Below are positions 41,489-50,463 of a stretch of DNA of 64,000 nucleotides, piece by piece. Made by a program: the position numbers and the translations under genes. The stretch covers positions 1 through 64,000 of the forward strand of contig CAVSRU010000002.1 in the NCBI GenBank assembly GCA_963730535.1. The letters run 5' to 3'. The first letter of the stretch is position 1. Each line of letters starts with the position of its first letter. The notes beneath the pieces are model-generated. The model ran no database searches and was not told the origin of the DNA. It worked only from the letters and a program-made list of their open reading frames with translations. The DNA is from DASSUW01 sp963730535 (GTDB lineage: Bacteria > Actinomycetota > Thermoleophilia > Solirubrobacterales > Solirubrobacteraceae).

Positions 41489-43993
41489 TCATTCCTGCCG
41501 CGGCATGTGGGTCATCCCGTCGGTGCGCAGCGGGACGGCAGCGGCGGCGGGCGCGTGGAACACGAGGACCGAGTCGCCGAAGCGTAGGACGTCTCCGTTG
41601 CGCAGCGCGCGCGGCTCGGTGATCCGCTCCCCGTTCAGGTAGGAGCCGTTGCGCGAGGCGTCGTCCACGAGCGCCCAGTCGTCCCCGATGCGGGTGATGT
41701 GCGCATGGTGGCGCGAGACCTCGTCGTCCCACCCGAGCGCGACGCCGTTGTCCGGCAGCCGCCCGATGCTCAGCCTCCGCTCGAGCTGCGCCACATGCTG
41801 CCGGCCCGCGGGGTCGTGGAAGACGACGTAGGCACTGCCGCGGCCGTCCATCCCCAGGCGGTCGCGAAGGATGGCGTCGACGCGCGTGAGCTGGCCGGTC
41901 TGGGCCAGCGCGATGCCGAGCTTGATCGTGAGCTCGCGCCGTGCCGGATCATCCTCGCCGAGGAGCGATACGGCTCGCTCGAGCAGGCTGACGGCGGCGC
42001 GGGTGTCGCCGCGCGCGAGCGCGCGCCCGCCCGACGAGCCTAGCCGCCGGGCCGCGCGGGCAGCCAGCTCGCCGCGTTCCTCGAGCGCTCCCAGCTCCGT
42101 CAGGTAGCGGTGCGCGTGCTCGAGGTGGTAGCCCAGCAACTCGTCGTACTCGGCGGCTCGCTCGCCGGCCGCTCGCTCGAGCCAGTCGGCGTAGCGCCCG
42201 TGGAGGTCCGCGCGGCGCGCCTTCAGTACGCCCCGGTAGGCGACGTCGCGGAGGAGGATGTGGGTGAAGCTGAAGGTCTCCTCCCCGGCGAATCGCCCGC
42301 CGTCGGGCGCGATCAGCTGCTTTCGCAGGAGCGCCTCGACGCGCCCGTCGAGGGTTGCGCGGTCGGCGCCGTCGGTCAGAGCGAGGAGCGCGCTCGCCCC
42401 GAACGGCCGGCCGATCACGGCGCCCGCCTCCACCGCGTCGCGCTCCTCGGGCGCGAGGCGGTCGATGCGGGCAGCCAGGAGGGCGTGGATCGTCGGCGGC
42501 AGCGAGAGCAGCGACGAATGCACGGCGGACAGGCCGGAGTCGGTGCGCTCCAGCCGCCGTTCCTCGACGAGCATGCGCACGAGCTCGGCGACGAACAGCG
42601 GGTTGCCCTCCGCGCGCTCGGCGACGTGGTGCGCGAGATCTGCGGCGATGTCCTCGTCGCCGAGCAGGTGCTCCACGAGGCGCCGGCTGTCGTCGCCCTG
42701 GAGCGGTCCCAGCGACAGCCGCTCGGCCTCGCCGCCGAAGTCGGGCCTGACGTCGAGCAGGTCGCCTCGCGCGAGCCCGACGATCAACACCGGCACCCCG
42801 TCGAGCGTCCCGGCCAGGTGCTCGATGAGGTCGAGCAGGATCGGCTCGGCCCAGTGGATGTCCTCGAAGACGAGGACCAGGGGCCGGCTCGCCGCGGCCT
42901 GGAGCAGCTTCCGCACCGCCCAGAACGTCCCTTCCGGGTCGGCCGGGGCCTCCGACCAGCCGAGGGCGCCCGAGACCCGCTCCACGATGACCGCAGCCTC
43001 GTCGTCGCTGTCGACCAGCTGTGCGAGCCGGGCCTGGACCTCGTGCCGGCTCCCGTCGTCGGGGATGCCGATCAACGCCGCCACCACCTCGCGCAGCGGC
43101 CAGAACGTCAGCCCTTCGCCGTAGGACACGCAGCGGCCGGTCGCGACCGCCGCGCGCTCGCGCACCGACTCCGTGAACTCGTGCGTGAGCCGCGACTTGC
43201 CGATCCCGGCGGGGCCCAAGATCGTGACGAGCTCACAACCGCGGCGGGCGACCGCCCGCTCGAGCGCCGCGTCGAGATGCCGGAGCTGGCGCTCGCGTCC
43301 GACGAGCGGGGATGAGAGTCCCTCGTCGCCGAGGCCGGCCGTTTCCTGGACGCCGAGGAGCCTGAAGGCCGGGATCCGCCCGCTCTTGCCCTTGAGCTCG
43401 AGCGGCGGCACCGGCTCCACGCTGACGGCGTGCCTGACGAGCTCGAGCGTGCGCTCGCCGATCAGGGTCTCCCCGCGCGACGCCGCCTGTTCGAGGCGGG
43501 CGGCGAGGTTGACCGCGTCCCCGCTGACGAAGCCGTGCCCGAGGGACGGATCGCCGACGATCACCTCGCCGGTGTTGACGCCGGTCCGCGTCTCGAGGGT
43601 GACGCCGTACCGGCGGCCAAGCTGCTCGTTGAGCTCGGCCAGCGCGCTGCGCATATCGTCCGCCGCCCGCACCGCGCGCAGCGCGTCGTCCTCGCGCACG
43701 GCCGGCATGCCGAACACGGCCATCACCGCATCGCCGATGAACTTCTCGATGACGGCCTCGTGGCGTTCGAGCACGGCGCTGACCGAGCGGAAGTACTGTG
43801 CGATCACCTGCCTCAGCGTCTCCGGGTCGAGCGCTTCGCCGAGCTTGGTCGAGTCGCACAGGTCGCAGAAGACGATCGTCACGACCTTGCGCAGACCGGG
43901 CGACGGCCCGGCGGCCGCCAGCGCGAACCCGCACTCCGGACAGAACCGGGCCTCCTCCGGCGTCGCCGCGCCGCAGCTCGCACATGAACTCAC
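41489..43993 (-). CDS. Zinc-ribbon / nucleotide cyclase / AAA (AfsR-like) / FHA multidomain regulator
   Basis: 834 residues. Zinc ribbon with Cys4, Cys7, Cys18, Cys21 (CASCG..CPECG). Class III cyclase domain about 36-215 (VVTIVFCDLCDSTKLGEAL with metal Asp44; EKFIGDAVMAVFG with Asp88; VSGDAVNLAARLEQAA). AAA/STAND ATPase from about 230 (LVGRERQLRHLD, Walker A LGPAGIGKSRLTHEF, LVFEDIHWAEPILLDLIEHL). Helical region ending in TPR-like ALARGDTRAAVSLLERAVSL. C-terminal FHA about 735-815 (LSIGRLPDNGVALGWDDEVS, RHHAHI, DASRNGSYLNGERI). Cyclase-AAA fusions are common in actinobacteria; the FHA end, which binds phosphothreonine, is notable next to a Ser/Thr kinase. Confidence 0.9.
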   Translation of the reverse strand: MSSCASCGAATPEEARFCPECGFALAAAGPSPGLRKVVTIVFCDLCDSTKLGEALDPETLRQVIAQYFRSVSAVLERHEAVIEKFIGDAVMAVFGMPAVREDDALRAVRAADDMRSALAELNEQLGRRYGVTLETRTGVNTGEVIVGDPSLGHGFVSGDAVNLAARLEQAASRGETLIGERTLELVRHAVSVEPVPPLELKGKSGRIPAFRLLGVQETAGLGDEGLSSPLVGRERQLRHLDAALERAVARRGCELVTILGPAGIGKSRLTHEFTESVRERAAVATGRCVSYGEGLTFWPLREVVAALIGIPDDGSRHEVQARLAQLVDSDDEAAVIVERVSGALGWSEAPADPEGTFWAVRKLLQAAASRPLVLVFEDIHWAEPILLDLIEHLAGTLDGVPVLIVGLARGDLLDVRPDFGGEAERLSLGPLQGDDSRRLVEHLLGDEDIAADLAHHVAERAEGNPLFVAELVRMLVEERRLERTDSGLSAVHSSLLSLPPTIHALLAARIDRLAPEERDAVEAGAVIGRPFGASALLALTDGADRATLDGRVEALLRKQLIAPDGGRFAGEETFSFTHILLRDVAYRGVLKARRADLHGRYADWLERAAGERAAEYDELLGYHLEHAHRYLTELGALEERGELAARAARRLGSSGGRALARGDTRAAVSLLERAVSLLGEDDPARRELTIKLGIALAQTGQLTRVDAILRDRLGMDGRGSAYVVFHDPAGRQHVAQLERRLSIGRLPDNGVALGWDDEVSRHHAHITRIGDDWALVDDASRNGSYLNGERITEPRALRNGDVLRFGDSVLVFHAPAAAAVPLRTDGMTHMPRQE

Positions 43994-44369
43994 GGCCCGA
44001 GTCTATGGCGGAGGGAACTCGCGTGATCCTCGACAGCCCGCATCGCAACGCCCAAGCGCTCGTCGCTACCGGGTCAGGTCCGGCGACCCGGAGGGAGTCG
44101 CCACAACGGCCCGACCGCGCAGTCAAGTGGTCAGGCGAAAAGTGGTCAGCGGCCACGGGGGACGGCGCGGAACCCCGCGCGCAGGCCCGTTCGGGCGGCC
44201 ACCGGCCCGTCGTATGGCTCTACACTGCGCCGGACATACACCCAGCGATCCGCATCGCTCGTTCGCAAGCCCGTGGTCGGCAACGTCCTCACACGCAGTA
44301 TGGCTCGCAGTAGGGCGACCGCAGACCCGAGCATCGATTGTGGCGAAGATGCTGATTTGCAGGGGTTTG
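43994..44369. other. 376-base gap; possible relict of an IS21-type end
   Basis: No supported gene. At 44122-44152 GTCAAGTGGTCAGGCG is followed by AAAAGTGGTCAGCGG, two tandem AAGTGGTCAG units of the kind found at IS21-family ends. A related single unit (GTCAAGTGATCAGCGG) occurs at 51480. The rest looks like decayed sequence and the tRNA-Thr promoter region. Confidence 0.35.
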
Positions 44370-44442
44370 GCCGACGTAGCTCAGTTGGTAGAGCACTTCA
44401 CTCGTAATGAAGGGGTCGCCGGTTCGAGTCCGGCCGTCGGCT
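44370..44442 (+). tRNA. tRNA-Thr (anticodon CGT)
   Basis: Acceptor arms GCCGACG (44370-44376) and CGTCGGC (44435-44441) pair perfectly, with discriminator T. The D arm has AGCTCAGTTGGTAGAGC, the anticodon stem-loop is TTCAC-TCGTAAT-GAA-type giving anticodon CGT, and the T arm is CCGGTTCGAGTCCGG. CCA is not encoded. It reads ACG codons, common in this GC-rich genome. Confidence 0.95.
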
Positions 44443-44450
44443 CTAGAGAA

Positions 44451-44700
44451 TCACGCTCGAAACGGCAGCCGAAGTTGGTCCAACCGCGTTCGCCGATCGC
44501 CTGGAGAGCTTCGTCCTCGGTGGAGCAGCTGCGCCACACGCACCTTCCGTTCCCGCCACGCCATCGGGATCCAGAACGGATCGACGAGCCGCGTCGCGCT
44601 CGCCGCGGCATGGCGCCATCCGCGGACGTGGCCGACGGTGACATCCCCGAGGTCGCGCAGCTCGCGGCATCGGTGGTAGGGCACAGGACAGGTAACGTCG
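44451..44700 (-). pseudogene. Possible decayed small gene (SnoaL-like tail)
   Basis: On the minus strand, frames read CPVPYHRCRELRDLGDVTVG, RHAAASATRLVDPFWIPMAW and, after a shift, CSTEDEALQAIGERGWTNFG. The end (IPMAWRERKV..STEDEALQA) resembles the final strand and helix of SnoaL/NTF2-like proteins. No intact start-to-stop frame exists. Weak evidence only. Confidence 0.25.
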
Positions 44701-44706
44701 CGGACC

Positions 44707-45858
44707 GTGGGGTTGTCTGATCGCGACGAGCTGGTGTTGGGCCTCCTGGCGGCTCCGGGGCGGCCTACGGAGGTCGCCGAAGCGCTGGCTGAAGACCTGC
44801 CCGGGCTGCTCGCGGACCGCGTGACCGACGCGGTCTCGTGGCGCGTCCCAGTCCGGACCGACCCCGCGGTGGCGGACATGGGTCACGGTGTCGAGGCCAT
44901 CGACCTCGCGCGTGCGCGCTTGCTCCGCGAGGGCTGGGATATGGCCGTCTGCATCACTGACGCTCCGTTGCGCATCGGAACACGTCCTGTCGTCGCGGAC
45001 GCCAGTGCCACGCATGGGGTGGCACTGATCTCGCTGCCCGCGCTCGGGGCGGTCCAGACTCGCCGTCGCGCGCGCGACGCGGTCATCCGGCTCGTCGACG
45101 GACTGGTCGGCGAGAGCCTCGAGCTCGGCGAGCGTGGCCCGAGGCGACGCGCGCGGGTCAGCCATCGGATCGCCTCTTTGGCGGCACCGATCCGCGCGGT
45201 CGAACCGCCGGACGACGACGTCGATCTCCGCTTCGTCGCTGCGGTGGTGCGCGGGAACGTGCGGCTCTTGGCCGGCATGGTCCGCGCCAACAGGCCCTGG
45301 CGCCTGATCGTTCGACTCTCGCGGGCGCTGGCGGCCGCCGCAGCGGCGGTCGTCTTCGCGCTCGTTACCGCGGACCTTTGGGTGCTGGCGGATGCCCTGA
45401 ATTGGCTTCGCCTGCTTGTCCTCACCGTGCTGTCGGTCGGCGCGACCGTCCTCTGGCTGATCGTCTCGCACCGCCTGTGGGAGGCGCGGCAGGGGCGAGG
45501 GAGCCGTCAGCAGACAGTCCTTTTCAACGCGGCTACGACGCTGACGCTGCTACTCGGAGCCGCGTCGCTGTATGCGGCGCTGTTTGCGCTCACCATCGGG
45601 GCGGCTGCAGTGGTAATAGACGCCGGGGTGTTGGGGGAGGCACTCGGTCACGACGCCGGCGTCGGCGACTACGCGGCCCTGGCCTGGATGGCAAGCTCGC
45701 TCGCGACGATCGCGGGTGGGCTGGGCGCCGGCCTTGAGAGCGACGAAGCCGTGCGGGAGGCCGCTTACGGCTACCGCGTCGAGCGAGCCAGCGAGCGCGA
45801 CAGCCGGAGCATCGAGTCCGCGGTCGGCGAGTCCAACAGACAAGGATTCGTGGCGTAG
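44707..45858 (+). CDS. Conserved actinobacterial membrane protein of unknown function
   Basis: 383 residues. The N-terminal 190 residues are soluble: MGLSDRDELVLGLLAAPGRP, SWRVPVRTDPAVADMGHGVE, GWDMAVCITDAPLRIGTRPV, then ATHGVALISLPALGAVQTRR. They are followed by four or five membrane helices (AAAAAAVVFALVTADLWVLA, LLVLTVLSVGATVLWLIVSH, TTLTLLLGAASLYAALFALT, AALAWMASSLATIAGGLGAG). Streptomyces relatives are sometimes labelled methylene-tetrahydrofolate dehydrogenase-like membrane proteins, but no such active site is visible. It lies 61 bases before the Clp gene in the same direction and may be cotranscribed. Confidence 0.8.
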   Translation: MGLSDRDELVLGLLAAPGRPTEVAEALAEDLPGLLADRVTDAVSWRVPVRTDPAVADMGHGVEAIDLARARLLREGWDMAVCITDAPLRIGTRPVVADASATHGVALISLPALGAVQTRRRARDAVIRLVDGLVGESLELGERGPRRRARVSHRIASLAAPIRAVEPPDDDVDLRFVAAVVRGNVRLLAGMVRANRPWRLIVRLSRALAAAAAAVVFALVTADLWVLADALNWLRLLVLTVLSVGATVLWLIVSHRLWEARQGRGSRQQTVLFNAATTLTLLLGAASLYAALFALTIGAAAVVIDAGVLGEALGHDAGVGDYAALAWMASSLATIAGGLGAGLESDEAVREAAYGYRVERASERDSRSIESAVGESNRQGFVA

Positions 45859-45919
45859 GTTCCGGGTAGGCACGGATAGGCCGATTCACGGCACCAACGC
45901 GCGCGCCAGGAGGTCTGAC

Positions 45920-48502
45920 ATGGCGACGAACGATCCTTTCGGCGACTTTCGGCGCCGCCGGGGCAGCCTGTTCGACGAGTTCTTCTCGGAGTTCTTCGAC
46001 CGGCCATTCGGCATCGAGGGGGCCACGAGCCCTACCGGCGCGCGAACCTCCGCGCCACCCGCGCGCCGGCCAGTCGAGCAGGTCGACATCACGCAGTTCT
46101 TCTCGGATGCGACGCGCGAGCTTCTGCAGCGCGCGGCGCAGCTGGCGCTCGACTGGGGCTCCCTCGATCTCGACACCGAGCACCTGCTGTGGGCGGCGAT
46201 GCAGGACGACCTCGTCGCGCAGATAGTCCGCCACGCCGACGGTGATCCCGCCGCGATCGCGGCGCAGGTCGAAGATGAGGCGGAGCGCGGGGGACGGACG
46301 GACGTGGCGCCGTCGCTCTCGCCCGAGGCCAAGGCCGCGCTGCTCCGGGCGTACGACGAGATGCGCGAGCTGAACTCGTCGTATCTCGGACCCGAGCACG
46401 TGCTGCTGGCGCTGGCGCGGGACACGGAGTCGGACGCCGGGCGTCTGCTGGCGCGCTTCGGCCTGTCGCACACGGCGCTCCGCGGAGCCGTGATCCGCGG
46501 CGTCACGCAAACTGACGAGGGCGGGAGGCGCGCCAGCCAGACGAAGACGCTCGACGAGTACAGCCGCGACCTCACCGAAGCGGCCCGCCAGGGCAAGCTG
46601 GATCCGGTGATCGGGCGCGCCGACGAGATCGAAGAGACGATCGAGATCCTCTCCCGGCGCACGAAGAACAACCCTGTGCTGATCGGCGACCCCGGCGTGG
46701 GAAAGACGGCGATCGCGGAGGGCATCGCCCAGCGGATCGTCAACGATGAGGTGCCTGAGACGCTCGCGGGCAAGCGGCTGGTGGTCCTCGACCTGGCCGG
46801 CATGGTCGCGGGCACGAAGTACCGCGGCGAGTTCGAGGACCGCCTCAAGTCGGTGATCGATGAGGTGACCGACCACGGCGACGACCTCATCCTGTTCATC
46901 GACGAGCTCCACACGGTCGTGGGAGCGGGGGCGGCCGAAGGCTCGATGGACGCTTCCAACATGTTGAAGCCGTCGCTGGCACGCGGCGACCTTCGCGTGA
47001 TCGGCGCCACGACAGTCGACGAGTACCGGCGCAACATCGAGAAGGACGCCGCGCTCGAGCGCCGCTTCCAGCCCGTGCTGATCGACGAGCCGTCGGTCGA
47101 GGAGACGATCGAGATCCTGAACGGACTGCGCGACCGCTACGAGGCGTACCACCGCGTCCGGATCAGCCCGGAGGCCCTGGTGGCGGCGGCGGAGCTGTCG
47201 GACCGCTACATCACGGACCGCTTCCTCCCGGACAAGGCGATCGACCTGATCGACCAGGCCGCGGCGCGGGTGCGTCTCCGCGCGAAGACCAAGCCGGCGG
47301 ACCGCCGCGCGCTCGAGGAGGACATGGCGCGCCACGAGCGTGAGCGCGATCAGGCCGTCGCGGCGGAGGACTACGAGCGGGCGAACACGCTGAAGGGGCA
47401 GATCGAGGGGCTACGCGAGGGGCTGGACGAGAGCCGCTCCGGCGGACGCGAGCGTGCCGCCGAGGTGCTCGCCGACGACATCGCCGAGGTCGTGTCGCGC
47501 CGGACCGGAATCCCGGTCGCACAGCTGACCCAGGAGGAGCGCGAGCGGCTGCTCGGCCTCGAGGCGCAGATCCACGAGCGCGTGGTCGGGCAGGACGAGG
47601 CCGTCGGGGCGGTCGCCCGCGCGGTGCGGCGCGCGCGCGCCGGGCTCGGCGATCCGAACCGGCCGGTCGGCTCGTTCCTCTTCCTCGGGCCAACCGGCGT
47701 CGGCAAGACCGAGCTCGCACGGGCGCTCGCCGAAACGCTGTTCGGCGACGAGGACGCGATGGTCCGGTTCGACATGAGCGAGTTCCAGGAGCGCCACACC
47801 GTGTCGCGCCTGGTCGGCGCGCCGCCGGGCTACGTCGGCTACGAGGATGCCGGTCAGCTCACCGAGACCGTGCGCCGGCGTCCCTACTCGGTGCTGCTGC
47901 TCGACGAGATCGAGAAGGCGCATGCCGACGTCTTCAACATCCTCCTGCAGCTGCTCGATGACGGACGCCTCACCGACGGCCAGGGCCGCACCGTCGACTT
48001 CCGGCACACGGTCGTGATCATGACCTCGAACCTGGGGGCCGACCGCATCCAGGCGCACGCGCGGCGCAACGAGTCGTTCGAGGAGCTGAAGGACGAGCTG
48101 ATGGACATGCTGCGGCAGAGCTTCAGGCCCGAGCTGCTCAACCGGATCGACGAGATCATCGTGTTCCGCTCGCTTGACCGAGATCAGCTCGTGCAGATCA
48201 CGCGGCTGCTGCTCGACCGGGTCGCGCGGCGAATGCGTGCCCAGGGCGTGGAGCTAGAGGTGTCGGACGAGGCGGTCCAGTACCTGGCGAACGCCGGCTT
48301 CGACCCACAGTACGGGGCGCGCCCGCTGCGGAGAGCCATCCAGCGGCTGTTGGAGGACGAGCTCTCGGAACGGCTGCTCGCGGGCGAGATCGAGCCCGGC
48401 CAGCGCGTGCGGGTCGACCTGCGTGACGGCCGGCTCAACGTGGAGACGGTGCCCGAGGCGGAGGCGGTGGGAGAGGCGTCGGAAACCGGCGCCCGCGCCT
48501 GA
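45920..48502 (+). CDS. ClpB/ClpC-like AAA+ unfoldase
   Basis: 860 residues, preceded by an ideal AGGAGG. N-terminal extension MATNDPFGDFRRRRGSLFDE then FFSEFF, unlike standard ClpC. Clp N-domain about 58-195 (ATRELLQRAAQLALDWGSLD, YLGPEHVLLALARD). First AAA: VLIGDPGVGKTAIAEGIAQR and LILFIDELHTVVGAG. Short UVR-like middle segment (EDYERANTLKGQIEGLREGL), so ClpC-type rather than a full ClpB M-domain. Second AAA: FLGPTGVGKTELARALAE, SVLLLDEIEKAHADVFNILL, and C-terminal FDPQYGARPLRRAIQRLLED. It remodels or unfolds proteins, with ClpP or alone. The Phe-rich extension could dock a partner (inference). Confidence 0.9.
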   Translation: MATNDPFGDFRRRRGSLFDEFFSEFFDRPFGIEGATSPTGARTSAPPARRPVEQVDITQFFSDATRELLQRAAQLALDWGSLDLDTEHLLWAAMQDDLVAQIVRHADGDPAAIAAQVEDEAERGGRTDVAPSLSPEAKAALLRAYDEMRELNSSYLGPEHVLLALARDTESDAGRLLARFGLSHTALRGAVIRGVTQTDEGGRRASQTKTLDEYSRDLTEAARQGKLDPVIGRADEIEETIEILSRRTKNNPVLIGDPGVGKTAIAEGIAQRIVNDEVPETLAGKRLVVLDLAGMVAGTKYRGEFEDRLKSVIDEVTDHGDDLILFIDELHTVVGAGAAEGSMDASNMLKPSLARGDLRVIGATTVDEYRRNIEKDAALERRFQPVLIDEPSVEETIEILNGLRDRYEAYHRVRISPEALVAAAELSDRYITDRFLPDKAIDLIDQAAARVRLRAKTKPADRRALEEDMARHERERDQAVAAEDYERANTLKGQIEGLREGLDESRSGGRERAAEVLADDIAEVVSRRTGIPVAQLTQEERERLLGLEAQIHERVVGQDEAVGAVARAVRRARAGLGDPNRPVGSFLFLGPTGVGKTELARALAETLFGDEDAMVRFDMSEFQERHTVSRLVGAPPGYVGYEDAGQLTETVRRRPYSVLLLDEIEKAHADVFNILLQLLDDGRLTDGQGRTVDFRHTVVIMTSNLGADRIQAHARRNESFEELKDELMDMLRQSFRPELLNRIDEIIVFRSLDRDQLVQITRLLLDRVARRMRAQGVELEVSDEAVQYLANAGFDPQYGARPLRRAIQRLLEDELSERLLAGEIEPGQRVRVDLRDGRLNVETVPEAEAVGEASETGARA

Positions 48503-48851
48503 CGAGCCGACCGCACCTGTGCCGTCGGGCCACGGCGCCTGAGTCATCGGTTGCCGAGGCGACTGCCGACTCCGAGAACGCCACGCGATTCGGGAGGGTC
48601 CGGGCAGAGAGAGATGATCTCCATTCTCTGACGACATCTCCGCCGGAACGAGTCGGGTACACCCGCATGACCACACGGCACCGGGCACGTCACGCGCCGG
48701 TCCTCCACCATCGCACGCGCGTATATCTCGAAATTCGTATGCCGGCGCACGTCTGGTTTGCTCTCCTGCCCGTGATCGCGTGCCCAGCAGGGGAAAAGCC
48801 CGTGCGCCCGTACGAGCAAAACGCGCAACCCCCGCGCGACCGATGGCAGTT

Positions 48852-48873
48852 GCCGTCACCCGTAGGTGACGGC
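48852..48873. terminator. Hairpin 3' of the collagen-like gene (distal)
   Basis: GCCGTCACC-CGTA-GGTGACGGC is a perfect 9-bp stem with a 4-base loop. Together with the hairpin at 48892-48921 it forms a double terminator between the convergent Clp and collagen-like genes. The preceding 48503-48851 stretch holds no supported gene. Confidence 0.6.
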
Positions 48874-48891
48874 TGAGGGTTGGATGAGGTA

Positions 48892-48921
48892 GGGCGGGGC
48901 CGGCCGGAGCCAACCCCGCCC
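48892..48921 (-). terminator. Terminator hairpin 3' of the collagen-like gene
   Basis: GGGCGGGG and CCCCGCCC form a perfect 8-bp stem around 14 bases, 33 bases after the minus-strand stop at 48954. Confidence 0.65.
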
Positions 48922-48953
48922 ATCTCGGGATGATGCTACTTACTTGCTACGAG

Positions 48954-50204
48954 CTATCCGGCCGGGATGTAGACCTGAAGCTGCGTCTGTCCGGCGCAAG
49001 CGGTCACGCCAGTGGCGAGCTTGAACTTGCCGCTCGACCCCTGCTCAACCACGCAGATGACAGTCGGCGTCATCGGCGGGGCATCCTTGCCGTCACGGCC
49101 GGGAGGGCCAGTGGCACCAATCGGACCCTGCGCACCGTCGTGACCGTTGGCACCAGGCGTACCGGGAGTACCGTCCTTACCGTCAAGACCGGGAGCACCG
49201 TCAACACCGTTGCGACCATTCGTGCCAGGCTCACCCTTCTCGCCCTTCTCACCGTTGGTACCGTTGGAGCCAGCAGCACCGTCCTGACCGTTGTCACCCT
49301 TCTCGCCCTTGAGCGAGTCGATGAAGTCCTTGTGCGTGCCACCCTCGTTGTCGAGCAGCCACTCACCGAAGGCGCTCATGCCATTGGCACCAGCGATTCC
49401 CTGCGACCCGGTGTCACCCTGGTCACCCTTGTCTCCGTGGAGGCCCTGGTCACCGTTGTCGCCCTTCTCGCCCTTCACGCCATCGGCACCAGCGGCACCG
49501 TTCAGGCCAGCGTCACCCTTGTTACCGGTGTCGCCCTTGTCGCCGTTGACGCCATTGTTGCCAGTCTCGCCCTTGTCACCACGGTCACCCTTGATGCCCT
49601 GGCCACCCTGCTCGCCAGTCTCACCCTTGTCACCGTTGTTTCCCTTGTCTCCCTGCTCACCCTTGAGTGAGGCGAACCAAGCGATGATGTTGCCGTTGAA
49701 TCCGTTCTTGACGGCGTCCTGATAGGCGGACAGACCGGTGTCACCCTGGTCACCCTTGAGGCCCTGATCGCCCTTCTCACCCTCGATAGCGTCGTAGAAG
49801 TCGTCAGCGTTCATGTCAGGGTTGGCAGTCAGCCAGACGGTCAGAGCGTCAAAGCCCTGCTCGCCATGGTCACCCTGCACACCCTGAGCCCCAGTGATGG
49901 AGTCACCCTTGACACCCTGCGCACCCTGCGCACCGATGGCACCGGTTGCTCCAGTGACACCCGTAGCGCCAGTCGCGCCAGTGGCACCGACAAGCCCGCG
50001 CTGAGCGCGCTTCTTGAGTGCCAGACGGACCTTCTTGTCGAAGTCACGCTTGTGTAGCGAGCGATTCTTGACATCCTTCGATGTGAGTGAGTTGTTCTGC
50101 ACGTCCTTGCCGGTGATGAGATTTACGCCAGCAGCGCCAGCAGTAGGGATACCGACCAGCAGTCCGACCGCAGTAGCGGCGGCGATTGCCCTCTTGTGTT
50201 TCAT
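48954..50204 (-). CDS. Secreted collagen-like protein with phage-tail-fibre-type modules
   Basis: 416 residues from ATG 50204, preceded by AAAGGA. Signal peptide MKHKRAIAAATAVGLLVGIP (cleavage near AGA). The motif LITGKDVQNNSLTSKDVKNR is typical of Thermoleophilia surface proteins. Then about 290 residues of Gly-X-Y triplets (GATGATGATG, KGDRGDKGETGNNG) are broken by three non-collagen inserts: FDALTVWLTANPDMNADDFY, LSAYQDAVKNGFNGNIIAWF and MSAFGEWLLDNEGGTHKDFI, each running into a KGE(K/Q)GD segment. The insert type (SAY..AVKNGF..WLASLKG) is seen in phage tail-fibre stalks. A beta C-terminal domain has two Cys (VICVVEQGSSGKF, TACAGQ). GC and codon choice are lower than in neighbours, suggesting transfer. 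Confidence 0.9.
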   Translation of the reverse strand: MKHKRAIAAATAVGLLVGIPTAGAAGVNLITGKDVQNNSLTSKDVKNRSLHKRDFDKKVRLALKKRAQRGLVGATGATGATGVTGATGAIGAQGAQGVKGDSITGAQGVQGDHGEQGFDALTVWLTANPDMNADDFYDAIEGEKGDQGLKGDQGDTGLSAYQDAVKNGFNGNIIAWFASLKGEQGDKGNNGDKGETGEQGGQGIKGDRGDKGETGNNGVNGDKGDTGNKGDAGLNGAAGADGVKGEKGDNGDQGLHGDKGDQGDTGSQGIAGANGMSAFGEWLLDNEGGTHKDFIDSLKGEKGDNGQDGAAGSNGTNGEKGEKGEPGTNGRNGVDGAPGLDGKDGTPGTPGANGHDGAQGPIGATGPPGRDGKDAPPMTPTVICVVEQGSSGKFKLATGVTACAGQTQLQVYIPAG

Positions 50205-50417
50205 GGGTTCCTTTGGGAATCGGGTTCGTTCTGGCGAATGCCAGGCGGCACGGCCCCGCCCGCAGGCGTGGATCGTCCCGTCCAGATTCGAGCTGACGCA
50301 CAGCGGTTGCCGGCCCATTCCCGCGTGCTTGACGCCCTGTTACCGCCGCCAGGGGTGTCTCCAAGTCCCCGCGGTTGACCGGAGGCGCGCGCGTCCTACC
50401 GCGCCCGTGTGATGATT

Positions 50418-50463
50418 GCTTGTTGGCGGTATGCTAACAGCTCTTGACGGAGCGCCAACAAGC
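50418..50463. promoter_or_regulatory. Inverted repeat around the first TetR promoter
   Basis: GCTTGTTGGCG (50418-50428) and CGCCAACAAGC (50453-50463) are perfect 11-bp inverted arms 24 bases apart. The right arm lies in the spacer of the promoter TTGACG-17-TAGACT, so a repressor bound there would block transcription. The downstream duplicate promoter keeps only part of it (CGCCAACAA). Confidence 0.5.

Noticed and set aside
41489..43993. CBASS-type or cyclic-nucleotide defence cyclase
   Set aside because: The cyclase is a class III (adenylate/guanylate) domain fused to an AfsR-like ATPase, not a CD-NTase, and no effector gene accompanies it.
44307..44470. Protein frames across the tRNA-Thr gene (reading VAQLVEHFTRNEGVAGSSPA or its antisense)
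   Set aside because: These are the well-known spurious translations of a tRNA gene.
48954..50204. Prophage
   Set aside because: Phage-fibre-like modules occur in the collagen-like gene, but it has a signal peptide and no capsid, terminase, portal, tail-assembly or integrase genes are nearby.
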